Position numbers and translations under genes: made by a program
Notes under the pieces: generated by a model
The model's input: the letters and a program-made list of their open reading frames with translations, nothing else
Told to the model about the DNA's origin: nothing
The model's database searches: none
Source of the DNA: Mariprofundaceae bacterium
Lineage (GTDB): Bacteria; Pseudomonadota; Zetaproteobacteria; Mariprofundales; Mariprofundaceae
Assembly (NCBI GenBank): GCA_030950965.1
Contig: JAUZQP010000211.1
Coordinates: forward strand, 1-8,956
Direction: 5' to 3'
DNA length: 8,956 bases
Part shown: one piece after another, positions 1 to 5,260 of the stretch
How the letters are laid out: every line of letters begins with the position of its first letter
How positions within the stretch are numbered: the stretch's first letter is position 1

Positions 1-53
1 TAAGCCCAGACCAACACTGCCGCATCTTAAAAGGAGCCTCTGAATTATTCAGG

Positions 54-221
54 TTAAAGGCTATAATCCCTTGGTGCTTGAGGTAATACCTGAGTATCTT
101 CAAAGGTGCTACTTACTTTAGGTTTAACGTTGGTGCCGCATTTTGGGCATTCGTATAACTTTGCTTCTTCAGCTTGAAATACATTTTTACAACGAGGACA
201 CTCGACTCTTACCTGACTCAT
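54..221 (-). CDS. Small zinc-ribbon protein (55 aa)
   Basis: The translation starts MSQVRVECPRCKNVFQAEEA and is 55 residues long. It has two CxxC knuckles, Cys8/Cys11 (CPRC) and Cys25/Cys28 (CPKCG), 13 residues apart, the layout of a short zinc ribbon of the MJ0042-like type, followed by a polar tail of about 25 residues. A Shine-Dalgarno GGAGAAA at 224-230 lies directly upstream of the ATG, which fixes the start. The ORF is short but both cysteine pairs and the ribosome site are clear. It follows groEL on the same strand but is separated from it by an intrinsic terminator at 423-456 and seems to have its own promoter (322-347). The leader between promoter and start holds the repeated element at 247-308. 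Role unknown; the ribbon could bind nucleic acid or protein, or simply hold zinc. Confidence 0.8.
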   Translation of the reverse strand: MSQVRVECPRCKNVFQAEEAKLYECPKCGTNVKPKVSSTFEDTQVLPQAPRDYSL

Positions 222-246
222 GCTTTCTCCTTACTGGCGCATAGGA

Positions 247-308
247 TTAACGGGTATGGGGCGGCTTTCTGCCACCTTGTGCTTAGAACACCTTTCACAG
301 TGCGTTAA
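247..308 (-). promoter_or_regulatory. Repeated leader element, copy A (candidate structured RNA)
   Basis: This lies 16 nt upstream of the zinc-ribbon gene's Shine-Dalgarno and is a diverged second copy of the element in the groEL leader at 2228-2285. In the sense (minus) direction it begins TTAACG and ends CGTTAA, so the ends can pair over 6 bp. Inside is the shared 14-mer GGTGGCAGAAAGCC (263-276), which here can fold as GGUGGC / GCCGCC with an AGAAA loop, including one G-U pair that would be a C-A mismatch on the other strand. If the promoter at 322-347 is right, the element begins within about 10 nt of the RNA 5' end. Function is inferred only from position, repetition and pairing. Confidence 0.5.
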
Positions 309-321
309 ACATTTGCCAAAG

Positions 322-347
322 ATTATAGTTCTTTTATACATTGGCAA
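322..347 (-). promoter_or_regulatory. Candidate promoter with overlapping inverted repeat
   Basis: On the minus strand a perfect TATAAT lies at 322-327, with TTGCCA at 342-347 as the best -35. The 14-nt spacer is shorter than the usual 16-18. A perfect inverted repeat, TTGCCAA (313-319) and TTGGCAA (341-347), encloses the -10; one arm covers the -35 and the other the likely start of transcription. This is the geometry of an operator. It would drive the zinc-ribbon gene at 54-221. The short spacer keeps confidence moderate. Confidence 0.4.
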
Positions 348-422
348 CCGAAGCTGTCTGCAAACAGCGATTATTATCTTCTACATTCGTATCATGGATG
401 CAAGCGCATCAGACGAACAAGC

Positions 423-456
423 AAGAAAAAGCCAGCAAACAAACGTTTGCTGGCTT
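423..456 (-). terminator. Intrinsic terminator of groES-groEL
   Basis: A perfect 12-bp inverted repeat, AAGCCAGCAAAC (429-440) and GTTTGCTGGCTT (445-456), has a 4-nt loop. On the minus strand the stem runs directly into a T-rich tract (TTTTTCTT). It lies about 90 nt past the groEL stop, the third and last stem-loop of that 3' region. It should separate groEL transcription from the zinc-ribbon gene. Confidence 0.85.
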
Positions 457-462
457 AACAGA

Positions 463-482
463 TAACCTGAATTTACAGGTTA
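463..482 (-). other. Stem-loop in groEL 3' region
   Basis: TAACCTG (463-469) and CAGGTTA (476-482) form a perfect 7-bp stem with a 6-nt loop and no T tract. The left arm with its flank, read on the minus strand, is one exact copy of the dispersed 10-mer ATTCAGGTTA. Confidence 0.5.
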
Positions 483-493
483 GCACGAAGGGT

Positions 494-526
494 GGCTCAA
501 ACCATAACACGGTTACGGCTTGAGCC
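494..526 (-). other. Extended stem-loop just after the groEL stop
   Basis: GGCTCAA (494-500) pairs with TTGAGCC (520-526). The stem continues after one mismatch through CC/GG (502-503 with 517-518) and, after another, TAAC/GTTA (505-508 with 512-515), leaving a 3-nt loop: 13 pairs in 33 nt. There is no T tract on either strand, so an mRNA 3'-end stabiliser is more likely than a terminator. Confidence 0.55.
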
Positions 527-543
527 TTCCTAAGGCGGGTGAC

Positions 544-2196
544 TTACATCATGCCGCCCATGCCACCCATACCGCCCATGCCACCCATGTCGCCACCAGC
601 AGGTGCAGCAGCTTCAGGAGTTGGCTTGTCAGCAACCATCGCTTCGGTGGTGATCAACAGACCAGCAATCGATGCTGCGTACTGCAATGCAGAACGGGTT
701 ACCTTAGTTGGGTCAATCACGCCCATTTTCATCATGTCACCATAGGTTTCGTTGGCTGCATTGAAACCGTAGTTGTTGTCGTCGCTTTTAGCTACGTTGT
801 TAATTACAACAGAACCTTCACCGCCGCCATTGGCAACAATCTGACGTAACGGTGCTTCAACTGCACGACGAACAATGCTTACGCCTGTGTCCTGATCGTG
901 GTTGTCACCCGTAACGCCATCCAATGCTTTGCGTGCACGAATCAACGCGATACCGCCACCAGCAACAATGCCCTCTTCAACAGCAGCACGGGTTGCATGC
1001 AACGCATCATCAACACGGTCTTTCTTCTCTTTCATCGCCACTTCAGTCGCAGCGCCGACCTTGATTACTGCAACACCGCCAGCTAATTTAGCCAAACGTT
1101 CTTGCATTTTTTCACGGTCGTAATCAGAAGTCGTCTCTTCAACCTGACGACGAATCTGCGCAATACGCGCTTCGATGTCAGCTTTAACACCAGCACCATC
1201 AACGATGGTGGTGTTGTCTTTGGTAATCTTCACAGAAGCTGCTGTACCCAAGTCTTCCAAGGTTACATTTTCCAGCTTCAAGCCAAGATCTTCAGAGATC
1301 AACTTCGCGCCAGTCAATACAGCCATATCTTCCATCATCGCCTTACGACGATCACCAAAGCCAGGTGCTTTAATTGCAGCAACGTTTACGACACCGCGCA
1401 TTTTGTTCACTACTAAAGTAGCCAACGCTTCGCCTTCGATGTCTTCAGCAATAATCAACAACGGCTTGCCTGAACGTGCAACAGCTTCGAGTGCTGGCAA
1501 CAAGTCACGCATATTGGAAATTTTCTTTTCAAACAACAGAATGTATGGGTTATCCAAATTGGCTTCCATGCGTTCCATGTCAGTAGCAAAGTAAGGTGAC
1601 AAATAGCCACGATCAAACTGCATACCTTCCACTACGTCCAGCTCTGTTTCCAGACCCTTCGCTTCTTCAACAGTGATCACGCCTTCTTTGCCGACTTTGT
1701 CCATTGCGTCTGCAATGATATTGCCGATTTCTTCATCACCATTGGCAGAAATCGTGCCAACCTGAGCGATTTCTTCTTGATTGGTAACAGGAGCAGACAG
1801 TTCGCCTAACGCAGCAACCACAGCAATCACTGCTTTGTCGATACCACGTTTTAGATCCATAGGGTTCATGCCAGCAGCAACGGCTTTTACGCCTTCTTTA
1901 GCAATGGCTTGCGCCAGAACAGTCGCTGTAGTGGTACCATCACCTGCGATATCAGCAGTTTTGGAAGCAACTTCCTTCACCATCTGTGCGCCCATGTTTT
2001 CAAACTTGTCTTCAAGTTCAATCTCTTTAGCAACAGTTACACCATCTTTGGTGATGATGGGTGCGCCCCAAGATTTTTCTAGAACAACATTACGACCTTT
2101 GGGGCCTAATGTTACTTTGACAGCTTCAGCCAGCGTGTTGACGCCGATCATCATTTTTGCGCGTGCGTCTTCGCCGAAACGAATTTCCTTAGCCAT
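544..2196 (-). CDS. groEL: Chaperonin GroEL (Hsp60), 550 aa
   Basis: This is the 60-kDa subunit of the ATP-driven cytoplasmic folding chamber that works with GroES. It is full length and near the family norm (E. coli 548). The N-terminus (MAKEIRFGEDARAKM), the phosphate-binding LGPKGRN segment (residues 30-36), the ITKDGVTVAKE loop with Asp51, and GDGTTTAT with Asp86 are all intact equatorial-domain ATPase elements. Near residue 400 the DRVDDALHATRAAVEEG segment carries the catalytic Asp region. The C-terminus is the usual flexible Gly-Gly-Met tail (about residues 535-550), ending MM. The start has an AGGAGT ribosome site at 2206-2211. It is the second gene after groES, 146 nt apart, an unusually wide gap that holds two structured segments. 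Expression probably comes from the heat-shock promoter before groES. Confidence 0.99.
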   Translation of the reverse strand: MAKEIRFGEDARAKMMIGVNTLAEAVKVTLGPKGRNVVLEKSWGAPIITKDGVTVAKEIELEDKFENMGAQMVKEVASKTADIAGDGTTTATVLAQAIAKEGVKAVAAGMNPMDLKRGIDKAVIAVVAALGELSAPVTNQEEIAQVGTISANGDEEIGNIIADAMDKVGKEGVITVEEAKGLETELDVVEGMQFDRGYLSPYFATDMERMEANLDNPYILLFEKKISNMRDLLPALEAVARSGKPLLIIAEDIEGEALATLVVNKMRGVVNVAAIKAPGFGDRRKAMMEDMAVLTGAKLISEDLGLKLENVTLEDLGTAASVKITKDNTTIVDGAGVKADIEARIAQIRRQVEETTSDYDREKMQERLAKLAGGVAVIKVGAATEVAMKEKKDRVDDALHATRAAVEEGIVAGGGIALIRARKALDGVTGDNHDQDTGVSIVRRAVEAPLRQIVANGGGEGSVVINNVAKSDDNNYGFNAANETYGDMMKMGVIDPTKVTRSALQYAASIAGLLITTEAMVADKPTPEAAAPAGGDMGGMGGMGGMGGMM

Positions 2197-2227
2197 TGTC
2201 TACGTACTCCTATGTTTGTGGTTGGTA

Positions 2228-2285
2228 TAACGCGCATGGCTTTCTGCCACCCTGCGCGATGGAACATCGTTGCCACAGCGCGTCA
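2228..2285 (-). promoter_or_regulatory. Repeated leader element, copy B (groES-groEL intergenic)
   Basis: This is the second copy of the element at 247-308, again 16 nt upstream of a Shine-Dalgarno (groEL). In the sense direction it can close with an 8-bp terminal stem, UGACGCGC (2285-2278) with GCGCGUUA (2235-2228), including one G-U pair. Between them are CGATG-TTC-CATCG (2257-2269) and the shared 14-mer GGTGGCAGAAAGCC (2238-2251). A second fold excludes the first: CGCGCA (2258-2253) pairs with TGCGCG (2236-2231) and UGGC with GCCA inside, 10 bp with a GGG bulge. Two exclusive folds before a ribosome site resemble a riboswitch or thermosensor, but nothing here shows that it switches. Confidence 0.5.
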
Positions 2286-2312
2286 AAAAGCCAAGCGCGT
2301 TTATTGAGTGGG

Positions 2313-2329
2313 TAACATGTTCCATGTTA
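2313..2329 (-). other. Stem-loop downstream of groES
   Basis: A perfect inverted repeat, TAACATG (2313-2319) and CATGTTA (2323-2329), has a 3-nt loop and sits 13 nt past the groES stop. Ts precede the stem on the minus strand but do not follow it, so it is not a standard terminator. It could be an mRNA processing or stability element that sets the relative output of groES and groEL. Confidence 0.4.
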
Positions 2330-2342
2330 AAAAAGGGAGCTG

Positions 2343-2639
2343 TTAAGCTTCGATTACGCCAAGGAGATCATCCTCACGCATTATCAGCAAGTCTTCGCCA
2401 TCCAGCTTGATTTCTGTACCAGCGTATTTAGAGAAGATTACCGTATCACCTGCCACGACATCCAAGGGACGAACATCGCCGTTTTCCAGAATCTTACCTT
2501 TACCGGCAGCAATTACCTTGCCTTGAACAGGCTTTTCTTTAGCCGCATCAGGGATGATAATCCCACCTGCAGACTTTTCTTCTTCGTCCAAGCGGCGGAC
2601 GATTACGCGATCATGTAAAGGGCGAACTTTTGTTGCCAT
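2343..2639 (-). CDS. groES: Co-chaperonin GroES (Hsp10), 98 aa
   Basis: This is the lid of the GroEL chamber; seven subunits cap the GroEL ring when ATP is bound. The protein is full length. It has the N-terminal beta strand with PLHDRVIVRR (residues 7-16), the mobile loop EEKSAGGIIIPDAAKEKP (about 20-37) that contacts GroEL, the roof-loop region GKILENGDVRPLDV, and the end strand KYAGTEIKLDGEDLLIMREDDLLGV. A strong GAAGGAG ribosome site at 2650-2656 supports the start. It is the first gene of groES-groEL and has a roughly 150-nt leader from the RpoH-type promoter at 2798-2826. No CIRCE operator is present in this leader. Confidence 0.98.
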   Translation of the reverse strand: MATKVRPLHDRVIVRRLDEEEKSAGGIIIPDAAKEKPVQGKVIAAGKGKILENGDVRPLDVVAGDTVIFSKYAGTEIKLDGEDLLIMREDDLLGVIEA

Positions 2640-2733
2640 CGTTTCATTTCTCCTTCAAGAAATTAACCCAGCTCCGCAATGAACCCATCATCAAACGGAT
2701 AGGTCAGGGATCAAGGTTGAAATATTCCAGCCA

Positions 2734-2749
2734 TTCTGCCGTTGCAGAA
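2734..2749 (-). other. Small hairpin in groES leader
   Basis: TTCTGC (2734-2739) and GCAGAA (2744-2749) form a 6-bp stem with a 4-nt loop inside the presumed groES 5' leader. The rest of the 320-nt gene-free stretch 2640-2959 holds the groES ribosome site, the promoter at 2798-2826 and two weak dyads (2877-2891, 2912-2942) without T tracts; I see no further gene in it. Confidence 0.3.
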
Positions 2750-2797
2750 ATTAGTCAAGTCTTGCATCAATAAGGGACACATACCCAACCACCCACT

Positions 2798-2826
2798 ATA
2801 TGGGTACAGTCACCAGGCAATTCAAG
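2798..2826 (-). promoter_or_regulatory. Heat-shock (RpoH, sigma-32) type promoter for groES-groEL
   Basis: On the minus strand the -35 is CTTGAA (2821-2826) and the -10 is ACCCATAT (2798-2805), 15 nt apart. This fits the known sigma-32 pattern CTTGAAA, 13-15 nt, CCCCATnT closely, at the expected place before groES. Transcription would start near 2791. The -10 lies in a small dyad (CCCATATAGTGGG). No CIRCE repeat is seen, so control by alternative sigma factor rather than HrcA is likely. Confidence 0.75.
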
Positions 2827-2959
2827 CCCTAGTTTATTTTTGCCACAAGTTATTCAGTAATACTAAGGTAGATGCTGTGTCCAAGTGACACTGCTGCGTG
2901 TGGTGAGGGGGCAGATTCCCCACGTATGACGCAGGAAATCTGTCGTTGAATAGTGAAGG

Positions 2960-3190
2960 TTAAAGACCTTCGTTTTCACACCACCGGTCAAGGGTTTTAG
3001 AGAATGGAATATAAGCAAGTGGTGATATTAAAATGAGGAGTAAGGGTACTCCCCATGCAATTCTATTCTCATTTGTTGTCAATAAACCAATATTCGGCAC
3101 ATTAAACTCGGCTTGAACCGCAACCATCCAAATTAAAAAGAAACCAACAAAAAATATAATGAATAAAAATACTTTTACAAATGTAGGCAT
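2960..3190 (-). CDS. Small two-helix membrane protein (76 aa)
   Basis: I do not recognise a named family. The protein has a hydrophobic helix at about residues 4-25 (VKVFLFIIFFVGFFLIWMVA), a polar linker of about 20 residues with TTNENR, and a second helix at about 46-63 (WGVPLLLILISPLAYIPF), then a charged tail KTLDRWCENEGL. Both ends would be on the same side of the inner membrane. A near-ideal AGGAGG ribosome site lies 6 nt before the ATG, and a plausible promoter precedes it, so it is a real gene. It looks more AT-rich than its neighbours. It sits between tag and groES on the same strand with gaps of 88 and 320 nt, so it is probably transcribed alone. Tandem 10-mers at 3246-3271 lie just upstream of its -35. 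Confidence 0.75.
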   Translation of the reverse strand: MPTFVKVFLFIIFFVGFFLIWMVAVQAEFNVPNIGLLTTNENRIAWGVPLLLILISPLAYIPFSKTLDRWCENEGL

Positions 3191-3213
3191 ACATAACCTC
3201 CTGAGATGCCCGT

Positions 3214-3241
3214 ATCATACAACGTTTACATGCTACTGCAA
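3214..3241 (-). promoter_or_regulatory. Candidate promoter for the 76-aa membrane protein
   Basis: On the minus strand TATGAT (3214-3219) is a good -10 and TTGCAG (3236-3241) a fair -35, spaced 16 nt. The strong ribosome site follows within about 20 nt. The -35 match is only partial. Confidence 0.4.
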
Positions 3242-3245
3242 AATA

Positions 3246-3271
3246 ATTCAGGTTAATTCAGGTTAATCCAG
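3246..3271. repeat. Tandem 10-bp repeat ATTCAGGTTA (2.6 copies)
   Basis: ATTCAGGTTA occurs at 3246-3255 and again at 3256-3265, followed by a partial ATCCAG. The 10-bp period is close to one helical turn, so equivalent bases face the same side of the DNA. The array lies just upstream of the -35 of the membrane-protein gene and just past the tag stop. Exact single copies also occur at 47-56 and, inverted, at 463-472; a one-mismatch inverted copy lies at 3997-4006. Confidence 0.6.
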
Positions 3272-3278
3272 TATAATA

Positions 3279-3917
3279 CTATGGTCTTTCAAGGCTCTTC
3301 CTTATGTTTTCTACCACCTCTCGACATGCACAGCCTTCGATATGATCATTGACCAAGCCCATAGCCTGCATAAACGCGTAAGCTGTGGTTGGACCAAAAA
3401 ACTTCCAACCGCGTTTCTTCAAATCTTTACTTAATGCTTGGGAAGTCTGCGTGATACTAGGGATGGGGTGATTGTACTCACCTTTACCAATATGGGGTTC
3501 AGGTGAAACAGGTTCCCATTGCCAAATATAAGCAGCCAATGATCCATATTCATCAACCATATCAAGGGCACGTTGAGCATTATTGATGGTCGCTTCAATT
3601 TTACCGCGATGACGAACAATTCCCTTGTTTTGAAGCAGGCAAGCAACACTGTCATCATCAAAGAGGGCTATTTTGTTAAAATCAAACCCTACAAAAGCCT
3701 CGCGGAAATGTTCGCGCTTGCGCAGGATGGTTAACCAAGACAAGCCCGACTGAAACCCTTCCAAACAAATTTTTTCAAACAGTTGAAAGTCATCAACTAC
3801 GGGGTGCCCCCACTCAGAATCATGGTAATCACGATAATCTAAATGATCCTGTCCCCACCAACAGCGAACCACGCCATCTTCAGCAGTGTGCAAATGTTTT
3901 TGATTCATATCGGTCAT
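3279..3917 (-). CDS. tag: 3-methyladenine DNA glycosylase I (Tag), 212 aa
   Basis: This enzyme removes 3-methyladenine from alkylated DNA, the first step of base excision repair. The zinc snap of E. coli Tag is intact: Cys19 (VRCWW), His32 (YHDSEWG), His192 and Cys196 (NDHIEGC), with the same 13- and 4-residue spacings. The catalytic-site Glu53 in LFEKICLEG and Trp61 in GLSW match E. coli Glu38 and Trp46. The segments GIVRHRGKI and LKKRGWKFFGPTTAYAFMQAMGLVNDH are typical. A longer in-frame start exists at 3995, but I chose the ATG at 3917 because AAGGA lies 6 nt upstream and the extra 26 residues look unlike the family. The leader holds a large inverted repeat (3932-3994) that the longer ORF would translate. 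Confidence 0.95.
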   Translation of the reverse strand: MTDMNQKHLHTAEDGVVRCWWGQDHLDYRDYHDSEWGHPVVDDFQLFEKICLEGFQSGLSWLTILRKREHFREAFVGFDFNKIALFDDDSVACLLQNKGIVRHRGKIEATINNAQRALDMVDEYGSLAAYIWQWEPVSPEPHIGKGEYNHPIPSITQTSQALSKDLKKRGWKFFGPTTAYAFMQAMGLVNDHIEGCACREVVENIRKSLERP

Positions 3918-3931
3918 ATATTCCTTACTAC

Positions 3932-3994
3932 TGAGGCACGTGCAAAAATATGGGGGGATGCAAATCGCCGCTCGCGGTTTTTGTACGTGGCTCA
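3932..3994. repeat. 17-bp imperfect inverted repeat in tag leader
   Basis: The left arm TGAGGCACGTGCAAAAA (3932-3948) matches the reverse complement of the right arm TTTTTGTACGTGGCTCA (3978-3994) at 15 of 17 positions, with 29 nt between. The left arm contains a CACGTG palindrome. It ends about 8 nt upstream of the tag ribosome site. It could be a large leader hairpin, an operator, or a miniature mobile-element remnant; there is no T tract after the stem on either strand. Confidence 0.55.
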
Positions 3995-4065
3995 CTTAAC
4001 CTAAATTAGTCATAAATCGTCGTGATGACTGCGTAGAACCTTTGTTTACAACGGATGCCTTGCTG

Positions 4066-4103
4066 GGAGTAACGTACCCATGGATACGCTGGGACGGTAC
4101 TCC
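4066..4103. other. Long imperfect stem-loop after the ThiE/TenI-like gene
   Basis: GGAGTA (4066-4071) pairs with TACTCC (4098-4103), then CG with CG and CCCA with TGGG: 12 bp with small internal mismatches and a 9-nt loop. No T tract follows on either strand. It lies about 30 nt past the stop of the minus-strand gene at 4134 and may be a 3' stabiliser or a non-canonical terminator. A near direct repeat (GTAC[T]CCATGGA) also sits here. Confidence 0.4.
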
Positions 4104-4133
4104 ATGGAAAAATGGGTTGATTATCGCTGGACA

Positions 4134-4775
4134 TCAGCCTGACTTTTTGTGTGGCATCAAGGCTCCCTGCTCGCACAAATGTTGCGCTGTTTGTTCGGGG
4201 TTATCCGCTTGCCACAGCGCGCTGATGACTGCAACACCATGATGCGGCAGCAAATGACGGTTCTGTTCGTTCACACCACCGAGTGCCAGCACAGGCATCG
4301 TAACTTCCGCGCTTAACTGCTCAAATGCAGATACGCCCAAAGGTAGGGCTTCGGGGTGGCTATCCGTCATAAACACAGGTGAAAGGAAAGAAAAATCAAT
4401 ACCGCTGTGTTCCGCTTGCTGTAATTGTGGCAGATTATGACACGAGGCAGACAGCGTAGCAGCATGCCCCAGTTGGGAGCGAATATCCGCCGCATAGCTT
4501 AGGTCTTGTGATGAAAGATGAACCCCATCAGCAGCCACCGCTTGGCATATATCAACGTGGGTATGAATCAATAAACGTGCGCCATAATCATGAGTCACCA
4601 CGCGCATTGCCGCAGCCAGTGCCAACAAGCGTGCACTATTAAGCTCTTTTTTTCTCAATAACACACTATCAACACCACCGCGCAAAGCCGCTTCTAGCGG
4701 TGCTAGCCATGCTGATTCCGATGCTTCGTGTGGCTGTGTAATGAGTAACAGTCGCGGTGTTAAAGAGCGACTCAC
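4134..4775 (-). CDS. Free-standing ThiE/TenI-like TIM-barrel protein (213 aa)
   Basis: This belongs to the thiamine phosphate synthase / TenI superfamily. With a GTG start at 4775 the protein runs VSRSLTPRLLLITQ...; that start overlaps the trmL stop by 4 nt (GTGA), suggesting translational coupling, while the open frame extends to 4985 only inside trmL. Motifs in order: LLITQ (9-13), VDSVLLRKKEL (35-45), LLIHTHVD (68-75), ADGVHLSSQDL (82-92), LSASCHN (108-114), DFSFLSPVFMTDSHP (127-141), PVLALGGV (161-168) and GVAVISALW (180-188). The Asn-Asp of true ThiE (usually IND) is replaced by HTH, though Asp91 is kept. The SCHN...DFSFLSPV...SHP pattern is that of the C-terminal domain usually fused to MutT Nudix hydrolases, yet no Nudix domain is present here. 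Thiamine phosphate synthase activity is therefore doubtful. Confidence 0.85.
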   Translation of the reverse strand: MSRSLTPRLLLITQPHEASESAWLAPLEAALRGGVDSVLLRKKELNSARLLALAAAMRVVTHDYGARLLIHTHVDICQAVAADGVHLSSQDLSYAADIRSQLGHAATLSASCHNLPQLQQAEHSGIDFSFLSPVFMTDSHPEALPLGVSAFEQLSAEVTMPVLALGGVNEQNRHLLPHHGVAVISALWQADNPEQTAQHLCEQGALMPHKKSG

Positions 4776-5260
4776 CCCAGCACCCCACCATCGTGTTGCG
4801 CCATGGAGCGTAAACCTTCGTAACATGCCACGGCACAAGCAGACGAAAGGTTCAACGAGCGAACAGGGGCATCTTGGCGCATAGGTAGTCGCAATGCCGT
4901 GCATTCCTGGCGTATCGCTTCGGGCAAGCCGCGTGTTTCTGGACCGAACACCAACACATCCCCTGGTTGATAGCGGACATCCCACAACGATGAAACAGCC
5001 TTAGTGCTAAATGCATACCACTGACCCGCATCGCGCAATGCATGGCGCACGGCAGCCCAATGTTCATACTCTTGCACATCCAGCCATTCCCAATAATCCA
5101 AACCAGCACGGCGCACCATTTTGTCGGACAAATCAAAACCCAACGGATGAACCAAATGCAATTGGCAACCCGTACAAGCGCATAAGCGCGCAATATTGCC
5201 TGTGTTGGGGGGGATTTCTGGCTCAACCAGAACAATGTGAAGTGGTGTAGTTTTATTCAT
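4772..5260 (-). CDS. trmL: tRNA (cytidine(34)-2'-O)-methyltransferase TrmL, 162 aa
   Basis: This SPOUT-family enzyme 2'-O-methylates the wobble base of leucine tRNAs (C34 or cmnm5U34) using S-adenosylmethionine. The protein closely follows E. coli TrmL: IVLVEPEIPPNTGNIARLCA (9-28), HPLGFDLSDKMVRRAGLDYWEW (38-59), the first knot loop VLVFGPETRGLP (102-113), LRLPMR (123-128) and the knot signature RSLNLSSACAVACYE (134-148). Length is normal (E. coli 157). No convincing Shine-Dalgarno precedes the ATG, and I see no better in-frame start. It lies 92 nt after the kinase gene on the same strand and overlaps the ThiE/TenI-like gene by 4 nt, so those two form one unit. Confidence 0.95.
   Translation of the reverse strand: MNKTTPLHIVLVEPEIPPNTGNIARLCACTGCQLHLVHPLGFDLSDKMVRRAGLDYWEWLDVQEYEHWAAVRHALRDAGQWYAFSTKAVSSLWDVRYQPGDVLVFGPETRGLPEAIRQECTALRLPMRQDAPVRSLNLSSACAVACYEGLRSMAQHDGGVLG

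Noticed and set aside
1..25. Possible start of a further minus-strand gene at the ATG at 23-25 (MRQCWSGL...)
   Set aside because: Only eight codons lie in the window and the ribosome site (GAGG, 11 nt away) is weak, so it cannot be supported.
40..52. Palindrome CTGAATTATTCAG just after the zinc-ribbon stop as a terminator
   Set aside because: The stem is AT-rich, has a 1-nt centre and no T tract; it overlaps the dispersed 10-mer, which explains part of it.
520..2230. Several plus-strand open frames of 60-150 codons opposite groEL
   Set aside because: They are antisense shadows of a highly conserved gene: low-complexity translations, no ribosome sites, no family features.
2912..2942. Dyad CAGATT...AATCTG as terminator of the membrane-protein gene
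   Set aside because: The stem is short and interrupted, the loop long, and no T tract follows on the minus strand.
3918..3995. Longer tag start at 3995 (26 extra residues)
   Set aside because: The extra sequence overlaps the inverted repeat, has no ribosome site, and is absent from known Tag proteins; the start at 3917 has AAGGA at good spacing.
4209..4221. 13-mer TTGCCACAGCGCG shared with the groEL leader element (2270-2282)
   Set aside because: Here it lies inside the ThiE/TenI-like coding region and the match does not extend, so chance is likely.
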